From Branchiostoma floridae (Eukaryota > Chordata > Leptocardii > Amphioxiformes > Branchiostomatidae), in NCBI RefSeq assembly GCF_000003815.2, contig NC_049980.1, positions 26,852,923-26,916,922 of the forward strand: a stretch of 64,000 bases of DNA, given 5' to 3'. The position numbers and the translations under genes are program-made. Within the stretch, counting starts at the first letter, position 1, and each line of letters starts with the position of its first letter. A model generated the notes under the pieces. It ran no database searches, was not told the origin of the DNA, and worked only from the letters and a program-made list of their open reading frames with translations. This document shows positions 33,308 through 45,810 of the stretch, piece after piece.

Positions 33308-33858
33308 GGCCACAGCAAGTAAATTTTATGGATGACATCCTCTCCAGACTGCAAAAATAGTGCGATAGGGCGAAAAAAAACAAGATGGGTGAAAAAAAAA
33401 CAAGATGGCTACATTTTCAAAAATAGGCTCCATAAAGTTGTGATGAGTGTTGTAAAAAGAATTAAAGGGACAAAACATGATATCAGAGCCAACAAGGCAT
33501 TCATTCCTGTATTTAAGACATGTACTGGTGTGGTAAAAGTGACACTAGTGTGGTAGACTGGCATCACCAACAAAGTTGGTAACCACACTCATATATATGC
33601 ATAGCTTCCATATTGGTGTCACTTTTACAATTATCCAATAAGTTTCACTTCTACAACTACAGTCCTGGGTACCTTGCAAGTGTCACTTCTACAAGTACAA
33701 TTATCAGGCTATAACACAATATATTTGCTCATTTTGGTACTTTATCGTCATGTTGACCATCCCTGCAGAAGAAAAAAATTCTTTTTTTTTTTTTTCTGAA
33801 ATCAGGCGAAAATTAATGCGCGCGCTGATGTCATCCATAACATTTACTTGCTGTGGCC
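33308..33858. mobile_element. PIF/Harbinger-like MITE, family 1, copy 3
   Basis: The ends are GGCCACAGCAAGTAAATT and its complement, with TAA flanks at 33305-33307 and 33859-33861. It is 551 bp, and independent of the duplicated copies. Confidence 0.85.
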
Positions 33859-33861
33859 TAA

Positions 33862-35472
33862 TGTGTATATAATGGTTCGTTCCATACAGAGGTGACAGGG
33901 ATAGTCACAGTTACTCTTTCTACTAGTTGTGGATCTGTGCAGCCATCAGCTTCATATCCCTAATGTGTATATAGTGATTCACCCCGCACCAGCGGATGCC
34001 TAATTACCCAGCTGGCATGCTAGCTCTATCAGTTACTGTTACGGTATCAGTTACTGGGACCACCCTACTCCTGTCAAAAAGGGGTGTAAATAATTTTTTT
34101 TTAAACGAACCACAAAACAACAGCAAACTTCTAATCTACTTAATAGCACAATAGGTCACACACTCTATCCCCATAGCAAAGGAAATCGCAATCCATCCAG
34201 AGGTTCTAAAGATATAGGTCCGGAATCACAAAGATCCCTACCAGAAACAGTACATGCTTTTTTCAAGCATGTAATAAGCCCATAAATTTGAAACAACGAC
34301 GGGTAGTTCGATGTCCTCTCATAGTTGGCCATTGTTCTTGATTTAAAGAAGTGAGCTCCAGGTCCACCGGAGAGAATACGTCCATCTATATACATGTATA
34401 CGTCAGTAGGTTCCAAATATCATCTCGACTAGAGTGAGCTGTGCGACCTCAAAGCGTCAATCAGGGTACTGACTGAGCGCGTCACTTAATAAAGATATTT
34501 GGAAACTAGCTTCCTGACGACAACTCTAAATTCACAATACAGAAGCAGTTAAAGCAGTTTTGTTTCTCTTCAGAAGCAAAAATCATTTACCTCTGAAGAT
34601 ACGTATCATATGCATTGTACATGTGCAATTCATACAAGAATCAATGCAACAAGAGTTCGGAGACCTCGTACCTCCAAGAAAAAGCTTGAGATAAAGCTTG
34701 TAGATTTATACCGGGAAACTTGCACTGGCCGGTACAAGCTTCCTGGCGTATATTCCTTTCCCTGCATTTTTCCTTTCCCGGCATATTTTCCTTTCCCGGC
34801 GTATTCTCGGTTAAAAATTGCGAATCGACCTCCCTCCCCAACAACTTACGACACGGCCCCAGAGAGGCCAGCGAAGGAGGCTAAGATCAAATAGCGATTT
34901 TTTAACGAGAGAAATATGAATAAAAGTTTTTGATATGAATAATATTGTTTATACAGACCTCAAACGCTAGAAAGTTTAGTCTCTTTCAACTTGCAGCTTG
35001 CAGTAGTCAGATCAGTGTAAACCTCCAAATTTTCGTTCTTTAATTCTCAGCGTCAAAAGAGCCAGACAGGTGCATGATGTCGTGACAGATGGAAAGCCAC
35101 TCAGTGCTCGCGAACAATATGGCAGACGGCGCGGCTTATCCAGGCGTGCGGCCGCCTCTGACAGCCTGACGTATCGCGGGGATCTCAGGTAATCCTGTTA
35201 CTGGGAAAATGCCACCCTTCGACGGGCTTCAATGTTCTATCAGCATTTCTAAGAAGGAAGATGGCTTGAAGACGCTCTCCTCAAATCAAAGTAGACATTG
35301 ACTACGGTCACTGACTTCGTTTAAGGTCGGTTGTGGAAAGTTTCCTCGTCACTAATATAGGGTTAATTACCCGCCCGAGATGTACATGCATATGGTGTCA
35401 TAAGGTCAGATTATTAGCTCTAACCACCGAATAAATCTAATTTAAATTATATTCTCTGTTACGAGCATGAAC
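33862..35472. other. Intergenic
   Basis: It contains the repeat end gttcggagacctcgtacctcc at 34655-34675, related to 13988, and three tandem copies of cctttcccggc.ta at about 34755-34808. A CpG-rich stretch at 35100-35190 ending in a possible donor could be a leader exon, but no coding frame follows. Confidence 0.4.
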
Positions 35473-35719
35473 GATTTAGGGATTATTGTACAGCCAGACT
35501 GACAATGGGACAACTACATTGTGAAAATGGTAGCTAAAGCAATTCCATACTTCATTAAACGTACCATAGGTTTAACGTCGACATTGACGTCCATAAAGTA
35601 AAGTACAGCACATTGGTTAGAAGCAACTTAGACTATTGCTCTCCATTGTGGTCCCCTCTGTCTAGGAAAATTATGTCTATAGTACGGAGGTTCAGCGCCC
35701 GGCAACCAAATTCATTTTA
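35473..35719 (+). pseudogene. Non-LTR retrotransposon RT C-terminal fragment, broken
   Basis: The frame DLGIIVQPD is followed by a stop, then QWDNYIVKMVAKAIPYF. After a frame change near 35600 it continues YSTLVRSNLDYCSPLW and IMSIVRRFSARQ. This is the usual region after the catalytic core in CR1/Jockey-group reverse transcriptases (DLGV...W..HI, then LVR..LEYCS.VW). The in-frame stop and the frameshift show it is dead. Confidence 0.65.
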
Positions 35720-38529
35720 GGACCTTAGTGTACACACCTAACCTACACTGTACAAGGTAAGACTTACGTACAGCGTCATGACTGCTACCAGTCACGCGTC
35801 AGGCGCGAGCTAGGCATTTTATCAAATCGAGAGAACAACTGTGGATAGATATGTCTCATTTCCCACAAGACCAACAAGAAGTCTTAGATCTTTTTTACTC
35901 GCTACTACCAAATGTAATTCATGCTGGCTGACAACTTCAGCACATAGGGATAAGCTCGCTCAGACCTTATCGTGGCCGCTGGATAGAAGGCAGAGGGATA
36001 GTCTTTCACAGGCTGCATGGTGGCTACCCTGTACAACACACGTAGGTCTGTTAACATTATAGAAAAAGGGGATACAGTCTCGTACAGTCATCCGTCACTC
36101 ATATATTCCCAAGGTCATCTAAAATAAGTTGGGCCCAGACCTCCGTTGTATTAAAAAGCGAGCAGTTCGTCTGTCCTATATAATTCATTCAAGACCAGTC
36201 TTCCCTGTTAGGTGTGGTCATACCTCCTACCTGCTGATTTGTCAATGTTCTATGTATCTGTCATGATTGAAACTGACATTTCTGCGCTGCGCGTAGAACT
36301 AACGTAGAAATTTGTTATGTTCCAGGTTCGCGACAATTCTTTGTGTTGCGGCATCATAACCAAGTGGGACATTCTGATATTGGGAATGGTTGACGTCGTC
36401 TGGCTATATGACGGATTTTTGCACTCTGGTGTTTAGTTCTAACAATACGTAACGTAACATGTTAAACCCATATGGTCACATTGTCATCTGGCAGTCACAA
36501 GGCTAGATAAAAATCAGCTGTAAAAACTTTCTCACCCAGGTTCACTAACACGCACTATGTTACGGTGAAATTCACGTTTCCGCAAAACATTTTCCCGTGG
36601 GAACCTCGTAAAGAAGCTTACTGCCTATATCCTATCACGGGAACGTTTATCAAGGGCCTAATGGCTTTCCTTATGAGGCTGATAAACGTAACACTGTTAG
36701 ATACGCTTAACCTATGACTGATATGATGATGCTAAATTAGATATGAATGGTATTTATGACGCATTGCTGGCGTCTAAATCACCTTTACGCCCCGGTAATC
36801 TTCTCGCTATGGTCTGTAGCATAGCTTTATTTTCTATTTTGATAGCTTTATTTTCTAGCGTTACATTTGAATCATGATCACATTTCATGCCTCAGCGAAA
36901 GAGAGAATTTGATCGCAGACGTTGCCAAGATGCTGCTAATTCTGTCCCCAGCCATTAAGTGGTTATTATCCAGGTTCCAGCACAAGTAGGTCTTATAATG
37001 ATGATCTATCATTGACGCGGCTTAACACAGCTGGTACCATTCTATAATGATGTTTGCGAAGATAAGTCAATCCTTCGCGCACACTCAGAGGGCTATTCCA
37101 ATTAAAACGGCAAGGATATCGATGTACGAAGACTTCACATAACTTAAAGCACAAGACCTGAAAGTGAAAATAAGTCAAACCATATTAAAGTGACGACCAT
37201 CTATGCCGTTACCTTCCCAGGACTTTGGCATCTTTACAAACATGCGCACGAGTGTGCCGAGCTGTTTTTACCAGGTTATTGCAGGTTCTGAGTGAGCACT
37301 AAAAACGTCTATCAAATATGTCACTGCCACTTATCGTCTTGCGAGGCATAGTGAATGGCCAGCAATATGTGCCTGTATCTTTTTCATTGCATAACCTACA
37401 GAGTTTATACGTGGGGCCATACATATACATTCCTGGCATGCCTAGTTTTGTTCTTTATATTAAAGTATTATATTTAACGACGAAATCGTCGTGTGCCTAA
37501 ATCGCATTGAACGTTAACGTTTTATAGCGTAATAGATTTCAGTTGGGAAACATGTTATGTTGCATTTCGTCGTAAACGTTGATACAAAGATTACGACGAG
37601 GCACATGCAGGATATGTGGTTCTACATATAAAACCTAATGCGATGTCGAGAAGTCATATAGCTATAGCCAGGCACATTTTGCCAGTCATGCGTCAAATGG
37701 CTGCACATAAGCACCACTTAAGCGATAGTTAACGTTTGAAGTGTCTACAGTCAATGGTTCATGTGGATGGGCCGTAATGTCTTAAGGAGGCATTCCTCTG
37801 TTTATTTGGGGTTTCAATTGGAGGCGGCACACCCTCAAGTCTAGCGACCATCTCTTCCAGGGAACTATCCTGAAGCAAAATGACTGTGCATGGCCAGGTG
37901 AGAGGATATTCCATCAGCTACAAGACAAACTGAGTTCCGACCCTTCAACTTCTCTAATTTGAAAAAAATTAGAGTAATTTTGAAAATTAGAGGGAAAAGA
38001 ATATTGTTTTCATGTCAAAAATAATGCACAAATTCGAGCATTTCGTATTGGATAGAATAAAGAATATGTTTACGATAAACGCGACTGATGTTGGCAGAAA
38101 GAGGAAAACCTTGCTAGTAATCGAGCCAATTATTACGTAAATTCTAGTACTACAGTTTTTTTTTAAATCATCCACGGCGCGTGGTATTATACACAGTATC
38201 TCAGAGGTCAATCTAGGTCAGGAAATCGCTTTACATTCAAGTCTTAGCTTCGGAGGGATACCCGGAAATTACACCACTCAGTCCGAAGCACTTTTGAGAA
38301 ATATAAACTCAAACCTAGACACTCGATACCCTTTCGTCACTTTATACCCTTTCGTCACTTTTTTGTCGCGCACTGCCGTCGCGGAAGAACTGAGATATGC
38401 ACCGTTAAGGGGGCGATAGTCATGGCTGTAAACTTCACTAACGTTAGATAACCACTAAGCACCCGCAATAACCATAAAGATCCAGGTTGACGTCTCTGGG
38501 TATGCTATCACTCTCATATATAGGAGAGA
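35720..38529. other. Intergenic, nothing recognised
   Basis: The first few hundred bases may be the 3' continuation of the dead LINE. The rest is AT-rich with no exon I can support. A local repeat of aattagag near 37955-37990 is the only structure noted. Confidence 0.4.
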
Positions 38530-38535
38530 AGCTGC

Positions 38536-38850
38536 CGACGTTCTATTCTTTGTAAAGGCTATGCGGAACATATATGACTCAGACATAGTGAAATATGTTT
38601 CTTTTTCATCTAGAGACACTTAAGAAGCTTTAGGGTCAACATGGTAATACCTTTTAGAACTAAAACTCAGCAGTTTGCTACTTCATACATTGCAAGACTC
38701 ATTTGCATTTGGAATGGGCTAGATGGGAACCTGAGGGCCATGGCCTCACACATATCCACCTTCAAACGACAGCTGTTATTGCTTAAAACACCTACACATT
38801 CGATTCACACAGCTCTACGATACAGACGTCCCGCGCACCTGAACTTCGTT
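38536..38850 (+). pseudogene. Second LINE 3'-end ORF fragment
   Basis: The frames read DVLFFVKAMRNIYDSDIVK and VSFSS, then, in another frame, VIPFRTKTQQFATSYIARL and WNGLDGNLRAMASHISTF. That order (a short helical stretch, then R...F..S...R...WN.L......S...FK) is typical of the very C-terminus of CR1/Jockey-like RT proteins. A frame change separates the halves. Confidence 0.55.
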
Positions 38851-39050
38851 TTGCTCCTGTTCTATGTGCTTCACCACAAGAAAACGTCGCATAACTAATT
38901 AAAATGTTTCAATGATTAGATATCTATTCAACGGTTGAAGTAAAAATGCGCACACTGTTGAAATAAATGTGTTCTTATTGTATTGTCTCTTTACTCTTGT
39001 TGAACTGACAATGTGCGTTTTAATGTTGGTTCCTACCCTATGTATAACGT

Positions 39051-39081
<31 letters not shown>

Positions 39082-41131
39082 TGTATGACGTACATACGAA
39101 TGCGGCAAACGGAACATAGAGATACAGATGCGAACACTCACCACATCCACCGATCACAATACTCTTTCGAAAGAGGTTACCCTCCGGTCACAGAGTAATA
39201 AAACTACTGTTTCTGTATCTGAACCGACCCAATAAACATTACCCACACGGACTGGTTAGTATGGAGTCACGAAATTCAAGGAAAAGGACATTTGGCGTTG
39301 ACTCTGTATTCAATCGGGGCGTTCCTCTTATGTAACGTTACATATAAAGTAGGGCTCGATGACAATATTGGACAAACTGAAAAAAAATACTGCTTCCGTT
39401 TAGTGCAATTCTGGGCTGCTTCCCATATCACAACATATGATATATTTCCAGCATTAAAGATAATGCGAGAGAAGTTTTCCAGTTGAATGACGTTGACATT
39501 TATTGTTACAGAGCACATAAATATACTGTAGTAGTTTTATGGCTTGCAGAGGTATTTAGTAATACGTATAACTATACATGTAATTCTATTAGAATATGTT
39601 TCTGAAATGAAAATAAGTAGAATACGTATCAATTCATCAACGCTTGTGCTCCTCCTGTATGAAGTATCATGTTTCAGTTTCCAGTTCGTGGTTTGATGTG
39701 CGTGGTTCGGACAGGTCGGTGATTGACGCGCTTAGGCCACAATTGACTGCCTTAGCTGGTAATGATCGTAGTTAATTACCATTCCTTATGTCGTGTCATC
39801 ATTTGTGCGTCATCCGTCGATTCGTTTCAAATAAACAGGATGGTAGCATGCATATGGTGGCCTTGGGCCAGGGCTGTTGACGCGCGATCTATCAGCCTAG
39901 AAACTACGCCAATTGCCTCACACGGCTCGTGTGAAGATGAGCACTTCACTTTTCGCCGCGAAGCGAATGAGGAGCCTAATAACGAGGAACCTACATGTAA
40001 TTACAAAGTTTCAGCGGCAGGGTAAAGCAGCCCTTTGGGTATTCCCTCATTTGGGAAGTTAGAAGGGGTACCCGTCAGATTACCCAGTCAGAGGGCTGCT
40101 GAAGTGAGACCAGCGCGCCGGGCGTGCGCTCAACAGTATTGACCTTTCCCACCATGTTTGTCTTCGATAAGATTAGGTTTTCGGTTTCGCCGTGGTGGAG
40201 CAGCTGGGTTGTGGGTGTTGGTGCAGGTCAACACTCAACAGTATAACTCGAAAAGGAAGGTCCAGTTTGAAAATGGTTCACCAGGTATTTTACTACAGCG
40301 GGCTAAGTATGTTTGTGGGTGTGAATACTTGGATCCTTTTTTTCAGCCCATAAGCTATCATACATTGTAGGTAATTATTTAAATCTTCCTTAGACGCTTG
40401 GATGGTTCTGTATACGGGTAATTTTGGTGTCAGGGCAGGGGTTGCAAAAAGGAAGGTCAAATTCGATAACGGTACTGCTTAACTTCCGCTATGATTATCT
40501 CCTGTTTTTAATTTGTCATATATATACTACAGTACTGAAGACTCTATAATCCTGTAAAATCTACATTCTGCAATGTGATAGAGCCATCATAACACCGTAT
40601 CATTTGAAATATCACAAAAACAGACACTATTCATGGTGACCCTTTTTAGTTGTTCGTGGAACTGTATCTGTGGTATGGTTGAAATATGAACAAAATTCAT
40701 TCCCCGCAAACACCAAAACGTAGAGAATGTCACAGCAACTCGCGTAATAACAACTGATAGCCTAAGGATTAATCCATCCACCTATACTTGGAGGAATCCC
40801 TAAAACTAATAAAAGTAACGATAAGTGTGGTAGTTTCTTTAACCGAGGTGTGGTTCTCCTCACACACATCTTCGACTCTCGTCCCATTTTTTGAGAGGAC
40901 GTCTCTAGTCTAATGAAAGCTAGGTACTAAGTTTCACATGTGTCTAGTGAGGAGGTAGATGTTGATAAGTTGGACCTGCTGAGGGTTAGAACTCAGAACC
41001 CGTAGACTCCGAATAAACAGCCTAAAGAAGAAGACCAATAGCCACCATACGCTGAGGAAGAAATCCACACATACGTAACATGGTGGTGGACGTGCAACGC
41101 ATGCCTTTTTGTCACCACACACTAAATAAGA
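38851..41131. other. Intergenic
   Basis: An AT microsatellite lies at 39050-39078 and a repeat fragment at about 40235-40470, shared with 28440-28540. No exon is recognised. Confidence 0.45.
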
Positions 41132-41242
41132 CTAAGGACCTTGTGTTTGTACTAAAAAGGACGTTATATAACGTGCTTGTTAGTACAAACACAAGGTCCT
41201 TAGTTATATAAAGTTATATAAAGCACGTTATATAACGTCCTT
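41132..41242. repeat. Interlocking inverted repeats
   Basis: Segment A (41132-41154, ctaaggaccttgtgtttgta...) pairs perfectly with A' (41181-41203). Segment B (41157-41178, aaggacgttatataacgtgc) pairs perfectly with B' (41221-41242). The order A-B-A'-B' means the two stems interlock. B also contains the perfect palindrome acgttatataacgt. Confidence 0.9.
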
Positions 41243-42323
41243 GGTATTAATGAGCAAAACTGTTGATTACATGTCATCTCTGTGTCGCTTGTTCATCGTC
41301 TACTCCTTTGAAGAAACCGTTTCAGAAGCTTGTCTAATTTAATTGGCGCAAAGACGTGAACCACAACATGGGATAACAGACAGACAAACATCTTTGACGA
41401 CTTATGCAAAAGAATGGTTCTGGTGCATCTTCAGTCGTTTACTTTATCTTTTTATAACGAATTTCGATAAACATCATCACCTAAGTGTCAAGCCGGAATA
41501 GTGTAAGGCCACAGTCGTAATCAGGACTCTGTTTGGTTTAATGGTAAGAATTAAAATACATAGCAAAAGTCTAGTACTACAATATTAAGACTTTTCTGTT
41601 CAAAATGTGTTTACATGTGTTGATTTGCACAAAAGAAGCATTGATGTATTAGAATTATACAGGAGGAGAGAAGACGCCTACAAGGTGTAAGCTAATCACC
41701 CTTCCTTCAAAACGTTAACTGGTAATTGCAGTTAACTGGTACTTGCAACTGTTACCACAGTTATCTAGATTCAAACGATGCCGAATATAGGAACAGCACT
41801 CGATGCCCTGAAGCACACTCAAGATGCACCTGGCCTTTCTATCTCTAGCTCTTCTTGATTTCAAATTGGCAATTTAATCACTGGTTTTGGACCTGGCAAC
41901 AGCTGTGTTACTCAGTAATGAGCTGATCTTTGATGAGGACCCTCCGAAGACGCACTAACGAGGCACGATGTATTGCGTATTTTCGTGTAGCGTACATTAC
42001 AGTGCGGCTTCAGTGGTGCTCGATGTTTTTCACCAAAGCGTGTGTAGTCACCCCTCCACTTCTCCAAAACCACGGATTAGTTTGACACTCAAGATTCCCC
42101 TGCCCAACAAGTGCCCATGTCGAAGCACCGGGGTAGTATAACGTTATTTTCGGCGTGATCTCACCAGCAAAATTCAGGATGACCTAGAAAAAAATTTTCA
42201 GTGCGTAAAAAAAAAGTATCAGTCTGTAGCCTTATGCTCTTAGCTCCGTCTATTCTTTCTTTCTTTCAGACAAATGACCATGGTCTGTAACAAGTTCATC
42301 ACGTTGATACCAGAAAAAAAGAT
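41243..42323. other. Intergenic, nothing recognised
   Basis: No exon or repeat family is visible. Confidence 0.4.
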
Positions 42324-43245
42324 GATCAAACACAAGTTCTGTATAGGAAGGAAATATCCAGGAAGAAGTTCATAAATCGTTCGTCATTTTGTTTGGATTT
42401 CTGTCTTAACTGAGTTTGTGTTCATTGTAATCTGTTAGAAAAGGATGCCGATTTTGCTCAGATATTGTGATCCGGCCGAGCGTATGTAAGGCCGTGCTGA
42501 TTGGCCATGGAGTGGACACATGACTTACAGCATACAAAGTATGGTATACCGAACAATTGAGTTTTCGTTTTCGTTGTTTCACATCGTCTTTGTTGCAAAG
42601 CTGACTCTAGAATTTACTTTTGCATTCTATGACACTAGTATCCTTTTTTTATTATTTTTTTGTCAAATTTGTGGCATATATGAGTTCGTTTTACAGCTGT
42701 TTTGTGCAATTTACAGTAAAGACAGAAAACTTTTTTTTGTAAAAATAGACGAACATTGATGTACGCGTGGATGTCATCGTTGGTATATGATCAAACACAA
42801 GTTCTGCATAGGAAATATCCAGGAACAAGTTCATTAATCGTTCGTCATTTTGTTTGAAATTTCTGTCTTAACTGATTTTGTGTTCATTTTGGTCTGTTAG
42901 AAAAGGATGCCGTTTTGCTCAGATATTGTGATCCGTCCGAGCGTATGTAACTGTAGTGCTGATTGGACGTATGGCTTAGCAAGGCTTAGTAAGGTATAAC
43001 AAACAATAGAGTGAAAGTTTTCGTTGTACCACATCGTCTTCGTTGCAAAACTTACTTTTGAATTCTATGATACTAGTATCTGTTTTCTGATGATTTTTTT
43101 TTTCAAATTTACAGCATACATGTATATGAGTTTCTTTTACAGCTGGTTTGTGTAATTTACGGTACAATAACGCCAGGAAACTTTTTTTTGTGGAAACTGA
43201 GTATAATTGATGTACGCTCGGATGTCATCGATAACATGACCTAAA
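42324..43245. repeat. Tandem duplicate of a Harbinger-like end, two units of about 460 bp
   Basis: 42324-42787 and 42788-43245 start with the same tgatcaaacacaagttctg and share most later blocks (attttgtttg, gctcagatattgtgatcc, acagctg.tttgtg.aattta). The second half of each unit resembles the right half of the family 2 element at 2690-2880, including the inner terminal ggatgtcatc. These are decayed, tandemly repeated element fragments. Confidence 0.7.
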
Positions 43246-45055
43246 GTCTTGTGCTGACTCGATTGTTTGTTCGATGTTTCATTGTTACTGTTTATCTCTG
43301 ACTAAACAGGCGTATCTTTGTACGCCTGACTTCCGACTGAATCTAGCCAGGATGCCCCAGACGCCCAGACGATTTGATTTGATTTGATTTATTAGAATTG
43401 CAACGACACAATACAGGTGAGTCGCAGGCAGTGATAGGCTGGTAGTTCCCGGAAAGAAACCTACCGAATTAGACGTTACTTGATCAGGATAAAAAGTCCA
43501 CCCTGATTAAGTAGACCTTTTACTACTTTGGTATTGCTGTCCATGGATCCAGCGTCACACGTTTATACGTTTAACATGGCGCCGTCATTAAGCTCTTTGC
43601 AGGCATCAATAATACCATCTACGTGTATATGGTATAGGCATTTGTACAGACATGTAATCTACAGCGCGGTAGGAACGTCCATAAGCTTGTGTAAGTCATG
43701 TCATACTAATGTGGGATGACAGAGCACATTCCTACTAGTTTGGATATTGGTTTACACTCGCTTCCCTCGAACGATTTCATCGGCGTTGGGATCGAGTTCA
43801 AACTACGCTCGTACTAAGGATGGTACCCGGGCTATGGTGTTATATCTGAGTATGCTAAATCCATATAATACGATGGATGGGACATGACACTGGGGGTACA
43901 CATAAAGGCACGGCTGACATATTAAAGGCATGATTGTTTTGCCAAAATCTGGAGGAATATTTCGTTGAATTTGTACCTTTTGTACCTTATGTGCCAGTTT
44001 TATCGTAATGTGCCAGTAAATATTCGTATTGCAAATATGTACACAATCACCTCCCTGAATTGTTTTCAGTGTGTCCGCCTGTCTATAGCCGCATGTTAGG
44101 CGCGTCTCACCACAGATCGGGTGGCAGGAGGTGCCAGGAAGTGTTTCTGTTATGTTCCAGAGTCTGTCATTTCATTTCCAGCTCTCTATTACACACGTGC
44201 ACGTACACTTCTGCCTGTCGCCTTAACTGTAAAACAATCAAGGCTTTTCCATGATCAACGAGGAAATTTCATAATTCTGCTAATTTTGACATTTTATTTA
44301 AGGAATTCTATACATGTGACATAGGAAAAAGAGGGTGGGCAGAGTATCCCTTAAGCATCAATGACAAATAAGTATCATTTGTATAATAAATCGACAAGTA
44401 CCTTATTCCAGCCAAGAAGACTTTATTCCTTACCGATAAACGCTGGGACATCATGATTATGTGAGTTAACAGTTGACCATCACCATGCATAGATGACATA
44501 GATGTGAATGTCATTTGCATAATTAGTGAGGAATTGAGAAACTTTCGTTAACTTTACTTAACTATAGAACAATAAAATTAAACTCAAAACGTTTCAAGGA
44601 GGTATGAGATCTTCGAACGCTTGTTTTCGTTTAACTCCGCTTTGGTTGATTGGTTGATTGTGTACCAGTATTCACAGACTTTCAACAAAATCAAACAACT
44701 AAGATTGACTCTCTGATTGTTGGGTATCAAAAGCGTGGTGATCACTGTACTGCAATATTCATACTCCTATGACGTGATGATCGTTTTGAAACAGTGCACC
44801 ACGTTGGCAGAACGCTCCACAAATAACCTAATACGGTGTCCAGCGAGGTCATATGATCATGTTATACGTCAACTTCTGAAGGTACTAGAGGTGAGTTAGT
44901 CCCGATTGGTTGAGGAGTTGCCCCCGCTTCTCCCGTTATACTAATCCCCACCCACTGCAGTAGACTTACGCTTACGTATCATTACCGCCGAGCATCTCAT
45001 AACTATAACCTGTAACCTGCCATTGCCGTCTATGCGATAACTGGCTGTGGGCAAC
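43246..45055. other. Region upstream of the PROKR-like gene
   Basis: It contains a (GATTT)4 run at 43372-43393, the kind of tail seen at LINE 3' ends. No promoter element can be assigned. An in-frame stop at 45038 precedes the chosen start codon. Confidence 0.45.
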
Positions 45056-45573
45056 ATGGTTTTCTCAAACGCAACGGTATATCTGAACGACGAACATTCA
45101 TATTTTGCCAACAACAGTTCGTTGGAAAATCTTATGCTTGCCTTTGATCTTGATGAGCTCATGAAAGCCTTCTTGGAACTTGTTGGAGACAACGAAACGT
45201 CAGCGGACGCTACCAGAAACCTACTCGGCAATGCTGGCCCCGGAGGCCCGACCAACACTTTAGACGGATCTGAGATAGCGATTGGAGTTCTGTACAGCCT
45301 GATCATGCTCGTTTGTGGAGTCGGGAACTTTCTCCTCCTGCTCGTGCTTCTCCTCTACAAGGAGACCCGCACGACTACCAACCTGCTCATCGGGAATCTG
45401 GCTCTGTCGGACCTGCTGGTGTCCCTTCTGTGCCTGCCGTACAATATGGATTACCATGTTGTACACGCTGGCTCGTGGCGTCACAGCACAGCGCTCTGCG
45501 CCGTGGTCAACTTCTTCACCTCCGTGTCACATTACGTCTCAACGCACGCACTTCTGGCCATTGGTGTGGACAG
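45056..45573 (+). CDS. PROKR-like exon 1 (N-terminus to TM3)
   Basis: The first ATG after an in-frame TAA at 45038 sits in gcaacATGg. The frame runs to GTGGACAG, followed by the donor GTGGGT. The triplet GTG at 45047 is in frame but is not a start. Confidence 0.88.
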
Positions 45574-45758
45574 GTGGGTGGCAAGGGATTATTAGCTAGT
45601 CTACACAGTATTACTGAAATGGTGTGCATTTATCTTAATACTCCTCCCCCATCTATCTGTCCACCTGTATGTCTACAATCATGATTTTCAAGGTCAACCA
45701 AAAATCTCGTAACACCATATAAAACTACCTATCATTCATTTATATATATATATATATA

Positions 45759-45810
<52 letters not shown>

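Noticed and set aside
45047-45055. Earlier start of the receptor at 45047
   Set aside because: The codon there is GTG; the first in-frame ATG after the stop is at 45056.
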